DNA of 64,000 nt, taken from assembly GCA_033297075.1 (NCBI GenBank), contig MU858061.1, positions 310,001-374,000 of the forward strand. The letters are read 5' to 3'. The position numbers and the translations under genes were made by a program. Every line of letters begins with the position of its first letter. Within the stretch, counting starts at the first letter, position 1. This DNA is from Rhypophila decipiens (Eukaryota > Ascomycota > Sordariomycetes > Sordariales > Naviculisporaceae). This document shows, in pieces, positions 47,501 to 53,892 of the stretch. Below the pieces are notes generated by a model. The model had not been told where the DNA came from, made no database searches, and saw nothing but the letters and a program-made list of their open reading frames with translations.

Positions 47501-48140
47501 GAAGCAGCAGCAGGCCGACCAGAAGAAGGCCAAATTCCACGACCCTCACAGCGACCACCTCACTCTTCTCAACGTTTACAACTCATGGAAGCAAAATGGA
47601 TACTCTACGCCGTGGTGTTTTGAGAATTATATCCAGGCACGATCCATGAAGCGGGCCAAGGATGTGCGTGAGCAACTGATCAAGATCATGGAGAGACATC
47701 GCCATCCCGTCGTCTCGTGCGGGACAAAGACAGAGCAAGTCCGCCGGGCTCTCTGCGCGGGCTTCTTCCGCAACACGGCGAGGAGGGATACCGAGTTTGG
47801 CGCCGGATCGGGCAGTTACAAGACCTTGATCGAGGGAACGCCCGTGTACCTCCACCCCTCGTCGGCACTGTTCGGAAAACAGGCCGAGTGGGTCATTTAT
47901 CACGAACTGGTGCAGACCACGCGCGAGTACATGAGGTGGACCACGGCGATAGAGCCCAAGTGGCTTGTGGAAGCGGCGCCAACCTTCTTTAAAGTGGCTG
48001 GAGCAGATGGAACGCTCTCCAAGAGGCGTATGAATGAGCGCATCCAGCCGCTGTACGACAGGTATGCCGGCGAGAACGACTGGCGGTTATCGGCGCAGAG
48101 GAGGGGTGGTCGTGGCGGTGGTGGAGGCACCTGGGGTTAA
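44562..48140 (+). CDS. prp22: DEAH-box splicing helicase Prp22 (DHX8)
   Basis: This is an intron-free gene of 1192 residues, long for an intron-poor frame in this window. The ATG at 44562 begins MDNSNKMELDDLSQLELVGLV, the usual Prp22 amino end. Residues about 140-210 are Arg/Ser-rich with a short repeat (DRRGYEASDRRGYEVSD). An S1 RNA-binding domain follows (about 217-290, GQVTGVKDFGAFVNI...VHVSRMAEGRI). The helicase core starts with GETGSGKTTQ (motif I, 545), has DEAH at 642-645, SAT in IVTSATLN, LTGQEEI, and QRSGRAGRTGPG (motif VI). The ratchet/winged-helix and OB-fold parts are complete to KWLVEAAPTFFKVA near the end. It releases spliced mRNA from the spliceosome and proofreads the second step. 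The Gly-rich end (RGGRGGGGGTWG) is a lineage tail. Parts of this gene recur downstream as broken copies. Confidence 0.97.
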   Translation: MDNSNKMELDDLSQLELVGLVEKVTTELNNHIGINDKTVAEFIIAQRLQCDSLDAFRKRMNELGDDTFTPSLIDSIDRLVRTMHPAMKGKAAIKQTDAYVFDFQDPAPEQAQENAQDSIDDVFAQLESLEPKSRDSKPKPPKDEYRSRSRTRSPSPKPRKKRRSRSPDRDRDVDRSSKRRERESNGRRPRESDRRGYEASDRRGYEVSDELDDAPILNKIYDGQVTGVKDFGAFVNIRGVKGKVDGLVHVSRMAEGRINHPSDILERGQPVKVKVASIDGSRIGLSMKDVDQQTGEDLAEQVKLGSGANMMALGGRGRNGHQDVFHPPPTSTIKKQKKRMTSPERWEIRQLIASGVAKASDYPELDEDYNASLRGEKDKMELEEDLDIEVREEDPPFLHGLTKQSLELSPIRVVKAPDGSLNRAAMSGTALAKERKEVREAETAEAEAAAKAATAKGDLSTQWNDPLADPEKRKFASDLRNAKASAPKAADGLPEWKRAVLPKDQSYGKRTNLSIKEQRESLPVFAFRDALIEAVRQHQILIVVGETGSGKTTQISQYLAEAGFTNDGIVGCTQPRRVAAVSVAKRVAEEVGCVLGEEVGYSIRFEDCTSPATKIKFMTDGMLQREILLDPDMKRYSAIMLDEAHERTIATDVLFALLKKTCKKRPDMKIIVTSATLNAEKFSTYFNNAPIFTIPGRTFPVEILYSREPESDYLDAALQTVMEIHLTEPAGDILVFLTGQEEIDTACEILYERMKALGDGVPELIILPVYSALPTEMQSRIFDPAPPGCRKVVIATNIAETSITIDYIHYVVDPGFAKQNVYDPKLGMDTLIVTPISQAQANQRSGRAGRTGPGKCFRLYTEAAYQSEMLPSPIPEIQRQNLATTILLLKAMGINDLLHFDFMDPPPTNTMLTALEELYALSALDDEGLLTRLGRKMADFPMEPSLAKVLITAVDMGCSDEVLSIVAMLSLVNIFYRPKEKQQQADQKKAKFHDPHSDHLTLLNVYNSWKQNGYSTPWCFENYIQARSMKRAKDVREQLIKIMERHRHPVVSCGTKTEQVRRALCAGFFRNTARRDTEFGAGSGSYKTLIEGTPVYLHPSSALFGKQAEWVIYHELVQTTREYMRWTTAIEPKWLVEAAPTFFKVAGADGTLSKRRMNERIQPLYDRYAGENDWRLSAQRRGGRGGGGGTWG

Positions 48141-48184
48141 TTCAGGAGACGTGTATTTCGGAAGTTATAGGCGTTGATCTTGTC

Positions 48185-48605
48185 ATTACTATGCCCTCTT
48201 GCGGACGCAGGGAGGCATTTTCTGGATTTTTTGTATACCTCTTTAGCGCATTGTTATGGCCTCTTGGGGAGGCGGGAACGGCATATTTTGATCTGTTGAT
48301 ATACCTATTTGACGAGTTATTATGGTCTTTTGGGAGACGAGCAAAGGCATTGCATTAGAATTGGAGAGGCATGGCGTGGTCGAAATTAGGGCATGAATAA
48401 ACAAAATGAAGGCCTAATGATATTCTCTGTTACGCGTATCTATGGTTCTTTTAAGGCCTCTCAGGTATTAATGCAGGCGTCAAAACAATCTCTTTATATG
48501 CGCATTTATGGTTCTCTCGACCTATCTCTAAGATCAATGAAGCCTTTATCACAACCTCTCCTATGCGTATTTATGGTCCTCTTTACGTCTCTCGAACCTA
48601 CCCGC
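48185..48605 (+). repeat. Degenerate ~65-bp tandem repeat, at least six copies
   Basis: The core word TATGG recurs at about 48255, 48321, 48441, 48507 and 48572, with a variant TATGC at 48190. Neighbouring copies are spaced 65-66 bases apart, and 120 bases (nearly two units) fall between the third and fourth listed. The first three share CTCTTG-GGA and GGCAT, and the last three share GCGYATYTATGGTYCTYT. A CCTCTTTA-like word precedes the core in several copies and links both groups. The array lies between the prp22 stop and its first broken copy. Confidence 0.7.
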
Positions 48606-48610
48606 AGCGG

Positions 48611-48828
48611 CTATCATACAATGAGTGGCTGGATACGCTCATCCATCCTCCACTTCGCAGTGATGATGAGTGTCCCACCTGCTCCTGCCACCATGAAGAA
48701 CGTTGGCGGCGCCCCCTCCACAAGCCAATTTGGGACCAGGATTCCCTCGTACATTGCATTTGCCAATGCTTGGACCCTTAGACCCAGAAATTCATATTGA
48801 CGCAAAAAGTCAGAGATGCTCTCTTGCC
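48611..48828 (-). pseudogene. Fused fragments of hul5 and prp22
   Basis: Read on the minus strand, 48828-48737 matches the hul5 stretch 63196-63278 (protein words RQYEFLG and MYEGIL). It is joined directly to 48733-48611, which matches prp22 at 47956-48062 (WLVE-APTFF and MDERIQPL). Small insertions and substitutions disrupt both. The junction lies after ATCCTG. Both pieces keep the same frame for a while, giving a 63-codon chimeric frame, but there is no start context or full domain. The fragments are inverted relative to their parents, which both read on the plus strand. Confidence 0.85.
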
Positions 48829-48900
48829 AGCAACCCTGTCCCGGAGCGGGTGACTGACATTTGACCCCGTCCCAATACTATCTGCTAGTCCTCTGGGGGA

Positions 48901-48947
48901 AAAGGTCGATTTTCGCAGTCCCTCGGATGTGTTTTGTGCTTTCACTG
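48901..48947 (-). repeat. Short repeat, copy 1 (partner at 49550-49595)
   Basis: On the minus strand both copies read CAGTGAA-GCACAAAA-ACATCC-AG, with ACTGCG and a CGAC-TTTT end. The source gene was not identified. A weak likeness to hul5 near 61590 was noted. Confidence 0.6.
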
Positions 48948-49032
48948 GCTTACTGACTGGAGCCAGCCATGGAGAAATCTAGTGGTTATAATAACTGAAG
49001 ATGCTATCGTTCTTGAGGAGTAGGATAGTTGT

Positions 49033-49087
49033 GGCCTTTGCAAACGGGTTGCTGGGCTTATATCAGTTTGGAAACATAGCTACCGGT
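49033..49087 (-). pseudogene. Fragment of hul5 5' end
   Basis: The minus strand reads CACCGGTAGCTATGTTTCC then, after a gap, ATAAGCCCAGCAACCCGTTTG. These correspond to hul5 at 60609-60635 and 60677-60708, including the start codon, with the roughly 40 bases between them lost. Confidence 0.8.
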
Positions 49088-49268
49088 GAGTCGGGAAGGG
49101 TTCGGCCAGGCCAAAAGTCCGAAGCAGGTGGCTTCGTAGGCGTTGGATTTCGGAAATGGTAATGGTAGCATGTCTGACTGGTGTGATGTTTCAGTATACA
49201 GACAGGACTGCGAGTCCAAGAGAATTAGGCGCTATTCGGGCCGTGGCCTAGATGGGATATTCCACATA

Positions 49269-49323
49269 AAATACCAAGGGCAGCATCTGAATTAGACGCG
49301 ATGGTGGAGAATATGGCTGTCCG
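49269..49323 (-). pseudogene. Fragment of hul5 middle region
   Basis: The minus strand reads CGGACAGCCATATTCTCC, then a divergent spot, then GATGCTGCCCTTGGTATTTTA. It corresponds to hul5 61972-62028 (protein words RTALFSN and EAALGIL). Weaker likeness seems to extend upstream to about 49480, with an FSGHIL versus FAGYIL match. Confidence 0.75.
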
Positions 49324-49549
49324 TGAGTATGGCCCACGAATGATACTGAGAAACCGCGCCGGCCAGGCCTTCTTTCCCTTTGCTTTGTTGTTTATCCGCT
49401 GCAGATCCACTACCTAGGATATGGCCTGAAAAAGCAAGTCGAGGTCTTGACAGGATGGTGTCTGGGAACGACGAGCACACGATGGAGGACTGGAGCGGAC
49501 ACCAGCAGTATCAATACCATGGGAACTCGACGATCACACCCAGCTTGGA

Positions 49550-49595
49550 AAAAGTCGGTGGCGCAGTTTCTTGGATGTATTTTGTGCCTTCACTG
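49550..49595 (-). repeat. Short repeat, copy 2 (partner at 48901-48947)
   Basis: This is the second copy of the roughly 46-base word, in the same orientation, about 650 bases from the first, with scattered substitutions. Confidence 0.6.
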
Positions 49596-49610
49596 CGTGG
49601 ACAGCCATAG

Positions 49611-49694
49611 TTGTCGTCGTCGTCGTCGTCGTTGTCGTCGTCATCGTCATTGTCGTCGTTGTCGTCGTCATCGTCATCGTCGTCGTTGTCGTTG
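49611..49694. repeat. Trinucleotide microsatellite (GTC with GTT and ATC variants)
   Basis: About 28 triplets in one register, reading GTC/GTT/ATC/ATT on the plus strand and GAC/AAC/GAT on the minus strand. It lies directly beside the cluster of hul5/prp22 fragments. Confidence 0.92.
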
Positions 49695-49717
49695 AAGATG
49701 CCACTGTCTTGAGAAGA

Positions 49718-49914
49718 TTGAACATGCTCAACCAAGCCGGGTCGATGATCATGCCGAGACCTCGTAGGAAGGCCCGTGTCTGGGCGTGCGGCTGCACCGC
49801 GAGCCTGTGTCGGGCGGTGGTGGCCAAAGTTTGGCTCTGGATTTCTGGAATTGGTGGTCGTAACATCTCGGATCGATACACCTCGGCAGTCTGGTACTGC
49901 GGCAGCTTGAGCAG
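49718..49914 (-). pseudogene. Three joined fragments: hul5 end, prp22, hul5
   Basis: Read on the minus strand, 49914-49892 matches the hul5 stretch around its catalytic cysteine (63978-63999, LLKLPQY). It runs into 49880-49817, which matches prp22 47155-47213 (SEML-PIPEIQ and LATT). It then joins 49816-49718, which matches hul5 63573-63671 (ARHRLAVQPHAQ, RAFLRGLGMI, DPAWLSMFN). The last piece is very close to its parent, with only about four differences in 99 bases by eye, while the prp22 piece is more diverged. The order of the hul5 pieces is reversed compared with the gene. All three stay in one open frame. Confidence 0.9.
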
Positions 49915-50248
49915 CTTCAAACTTGGGGACAAGTCCACTTCGGAGTGAGTGTTGTTGTTTGCAAGAGAAAGGTAGACAGACCAGTGATTTGCGGGCTTGT
50001 ATTTCGCTGTATCAATGGCTGGGGCTTCAAGCTACCGTAGTTAGCACTTGCTTGGTATTCTATGTTTTCTTTTCTCCATTGGTTCCTTCTTCGATTTCCC
50101 TTTTTGCTCTTTCCCCGTCCACATTGGTCGTCGTGCCTTGACTTGTAGATAAATGGGACTTCCTGTTGTGCTTTTTTTTGACAACAAGAAAGCAAGCACA
50201 TCTTAGGCCAAGCCCTGTGTAGATTTCCACGGAGATAGGTATATGCCA

Positions 50249-50286
50249 AATCTGCCTTCCTCGAGGGCTGGTCGGCCTGCTGCTGT
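50249..50286 (-). pseudogene. Fragment of prp22 (QQQADQ region)
   Basis: The minus strand contains CAGCAGCAGGCCGACCAG followed, after a short insertion, by AAGGCAGATT. It corresponds to prp22 47505-47535 (QQQADQKKAKF). It is short, but the 18-base exact start makes chance unlikely. Confidence 0.65.
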
Positions 50287-50966
50287 GTAGAGCTTCGAGT
50301 GTTCACGTCTCGCCTTCACCAAAGTTTGACGCTTTACGATATCGGGGAAGCAGCAAACGGACCTGTCACATCACCTTGCCTCACCAGAAATAAAGCTCAT
50401 CTTCCAGTTCGACACCAACGAGTCTCACGGTTAGTAAACCTCGAATTACGTACCTTTCAAGATGGTAAAATGAGACTGAAGGAGGGATTGAAAAGTGACT
50501 TTGTTTATTGTAGACTAGGTAGGCTATCTAAATCAGACCATAATAATGTGCTGGCTGTCCCGTTACGCCTCCATTGTTGTTTCCCCAAGACCTCAACTCG
50601 ATGCGCCAATGCCCGCCATGTGAGGTAGCCACGACCTTTATTCTGTCCTTGGATATGATCTCCCCCTTCCTTGATGCTTTAGATACCAGATAAATTACTC
50701 CGTTTGCCACTTGCAACAAAATGAAAAAGAACGACATGAAAAACATCAAAAACTCCCCCAAAGATATGTCCACATGTACTCCGGTCCTACCGCCATCGCC
50801 TGACTGTTTGCCTGCCTGCCCGTCCGCCCGCCTCACTGTACCGTACACCAGGAACAAAACCGCAAGACCAAACCGACCAAACCCAGCCCCATATCAAAAC
50901 AGCAAAACAAAACCAAGAATATAAACACCAAAAGACATACACATCCTTCCCTCCCATGTGCCGTGC

Positions 50967-53892
50967 TCAATCCAAAACCCTCCCCTCCCTAACCTCCTGC
51001 GCACCCTCGACCACCTTCATGCTACCACTCCCACTCCCACTCCCACCCCCACCCCCATAAAGCATATCCATCAACTTACTCTTCTGCCTCGCCCTCACCC
51101 CCTCCAAGAACCCCCCAACATCTTCCAACCCCCTAATCTGCTCCTCAATGCTCAGCGTAGAGCTATTCACGCTCCTCACAAGCGGACTCACCAGCTTTCT
51201 CCTCAGACTCTCCAGACTAGCCTTCAACCCCAGCAGCTTCCGATTATGCTCAATCAAAATTCCCTTGTTCCTCACCGTCTTGGTCTTCACATCCTGCAGC
51301 AAGAGTCTATTCCTCTCAAACTTGGCCACCTCGGAGGCCTTGGGCCCCAGGATCCGCGTCCACAGAGAAGAAAGCAGATGCTCGGTGTGGAGTTCTTCTT
51401 GCCGATTGGACTCGCGGACTACCGTGCGGGCGAGGTTCTGGAATTGGTTGTCTATTGCTTCAAAGAGGCCGAACAAGGACAAGGAGTGGGTGAGTTCTGA
51501 CTCGATGGCTTCTTCTAGGACGCTGAGGAATTCGTTAAAGGTTCTTTGGAGAGTCTGGCGTGTTCGTTGCGGGGTTGATTGGCCGAATATTGTTTGTAAA
51601 ACCAAGCCGAGTTGAGTGGGGGTGCCGGTTTGCGGGTTTTCGAGGATCCCAGCTGTGGAGAGGAGGTTGTGCATGTTGTCGTAGAGGTTTGAGAGGGGGG
51701 AGGTGAGGAGGGAACTTGGGGAGGAGGAAATAGTCGATGGGGAAGAGGAGGGCAGTTGGGAGAGTTCGCGACGCGCCCAGTCCATTACTATTAGTATGCC
51801 GTCGATGTCTCCGTCTACGTTGGCAAAGAACTTGGTGAGCTCGATGGCGAGGGTCTTGAGGCTGTCGGAGAGGTCGTCTAGTTCCTTGACTATTATGGGG
51901 GCCGAGGTCATGTTGCTGTTTCGGACTGTTTCCCCGAGATCCCAGACTGCGACGCCGGTGGCTTGGAGGTCGCCGACCTGTTGGATGCCGGATTCCGAGT
52001 AGTAGATAAGTGGTTCGAAAGCGCGAGCTACGCCGGCTACTTTGACCAAGTCGGGGGCGGGCCGCATTGCTGCGGGCTCGAGGAAAAGGGACTTCAGGGC
52101 CGCATAGGAGAAGATGGCCACGAGGGTCGAGAGGACGAAACTGGACCGGGAGCGGAACATGAAGCCTAGTTTTGTGCGGAGGAAGACGATGGCTGATTCG
52201 ATGGGTTCGGTGCGGTGTTGGACTTCTGCTCGGACGGCGAAGCGAAAATCTGGTAACATGTTAGTTATTATTATTGACATGATGATAAGCAAGCAATCCC
52301 ATTTTTCGACTCTTTTCTTTCAGATGTTTTGGATCCTTTCCAAGCCCATTGAGACCATATTCGCTGTCCAAGGTGAATCATTTCCTTGAAGTGTTGTATA
52401 GAATGTAAGCCAAAAAATGGGGCGAGAGTGAGACCAAGAATGGGCTTTGCTTCAACACAAAACAAGCCCATAACCATCTCACTTCGAATAAATAAAGAAA
52501 TAAAAAGAGAAAAAAGACAACTTACAATTCTCCGACGGCTCCTCTTTGGCATCCTCGCTCCATAAGCTCCTCCTGTCCATCCCAGCTCCTTGTCTCTCCG
52601 CAACAGCCGCCAATCGTTTCTCAGGCTCATCCTCTTCAGCCTCCCGCTTCACAAGCACACTACTTTTCACCGTCCTACCATCCCGTTCCATAACCTCGTC
52701 AATGCCCCCCAGCGTCTGTCCAGCAGCAGCAGAGAAATAATCCGGCTCCGGACTCCGTTCCTTATCAGGACTCATACTGCCCCTCGGCAGCCTAGTCTGT
52801 ATCGCCCGCCTCAATATCTCGTCGTCTTCCTCATCCTTCTTCCTCTCATCCCCCCTCTCCTCCTCATTCTCACTCATATACAATCCATCATTATCGAGAA
52901 AGTCGTCATAGGGATCGTCCTGCTGCGACAAGGGGTGATGATTCCTCCAGAACCCATTATTCCTATCGCCGTTTCCCAGCCGCCTCCACGCCGGCGGACT
53001 GTATCCACCTGCGGACTGCTCCTCCGAAAGGAGAGATTCGTTGTCGGACGTTAGGTCCTCCATCACCTCGGTCACTGTTAGATCCTCCGCGCAGGTGCTG
53101 CTGCTGTGGTTCCTGCTGTGATGACGATGCTGAATAACTGTTCTTGAGGAGGATTTGTCCACCAGTTTGGGTCTCAAAAGAGCCGTCTTCGGGTCGAATT
53201 CTTCGTGCTGATGAGGATGGGCGTCTAGGTGTTCGAGCGGATCTAGCGGGCCGTAGGGTCTCATTGTCGCTGTTGTCATTTTGGTGATTTGTTGTTTTAG
53301 AGTTTGATTTGGTGGGGCTGCCCGTCCGCGAACCTAATAAGAAGAAGGACCTTCTGCTGCTCGTGCTGCTCCGTTTCTTTTCCTTGTCTCGTTTTCTGCT
53401 GCTCTCGGCACTAGTAGTCGTTGTCGTTACTAGCGCGGTGGAAGTCCTTCTCTGCTCGTCGTAATAATCCAACTCGGGAGACTCGTTCCTTCCCCTTGGT
53501 CGATCCTCGTCGCCCCACGGGTACGCAATCAACGGCGGAAGCGGCTTGTCCCGATAACTGTTCCCACCACCCGTCGCAGTCAACAACAGCCGGTTCCTAT
53601 TCTGCAGGTGTCGTCTGCGCTGGTGGTAAAACTCGTCGTCGTCGTCTTCCTCGTCTTCCTCGTAAATCGGCGACGAAGACCGTACGCCCCTAAGCTGCGG
53701 GGCTTCCTTTCTGTGGCGCCGTCGTGAAAATATTCGTCGTAAGAAGAGTTGTCCTGGTATGAGAGAGCTGATGGGTGGTAGGTAGAGGAAGAGAAAGACT
53801 AGGGCGAGCACGAGGAATGCGACCCAGGCGCTGGGGGCTATGGTTATGCTGAGCAGTGAGACGTGGTTGTTTACCGTCAGGAAAGCGGGCAT
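50967..53892 (-). CDS. Unknown protein with two membrane segments and long disordered linker (861 aa)
   Basis: Three minus-strand exons are proposed: 53892-53334, 53269-52526 and 52249-50967. The first intron (64 bp, GTTCGC...ACAG) is needed to connect two long frames and fits phase exactly. The second is 276 bp (GTAAGT...CCAG). Residues 10-35 form a hydrophobic segment (SAWVAFLVLALVFLFLYLP) followed by a basic patch. A Ser/Arg/Glu/Asp-rich disordered region reaches to about 430. Then comes an Arg/Lys-flanked segment FVLSTLVAIFSYAALKSLFL at about 470-490, and a mostly helical end with coiled-coil-like stretches (EVAKFERNRLLLQDVKTKTVRNKG ...). It ends in a Gly/Ser run. No known family was recognised. 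An alternative is two separate genes, with the second starting at 53279 (ATGACAACA). An endomembrane or nuclear-envelope location is a guess. Confidence 0.72.

Larger units (their letters stand above)
48141..50966. other. Intergenic mosaic region downstream of prp22
   Basis: About 2.8 kb. From left to right it contains the prp22 3' flank, a roughly 65-bp degenerate tandem repeat, and then a patchwork of decayed pieces of prp22 and hul5, listed separately. A (GTC/GTT/ATC)n microsatellite sits inside the patchwork. No functional gene is seen. Minus-strand open frames here (49534-49938, 49917-50306) only reflect the inherited frame of the pieces. Confidence 0.7.

Noticed and set aside
49534..49938. 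A real 134-residue gene
   Set aside because: Its open frame is explained by inherited hul5/prp22 reading frames plus a repeat-encoded Thr/Met run. No start context or complete domain.
48611..50286. Processed retrocopy of prp22 or hul5
   Set aside because: The pieces are internal, mixed from two genes, out of order, and lack a poly(A) tail or target-site duplication.
52963..53269. Continuation of the first frame of the 861-residue gene past the proposed intron
   Set aside because: The competing frame joins the long carboxyl half through matching splice phases, whereas this one ends in a stop without further homology.
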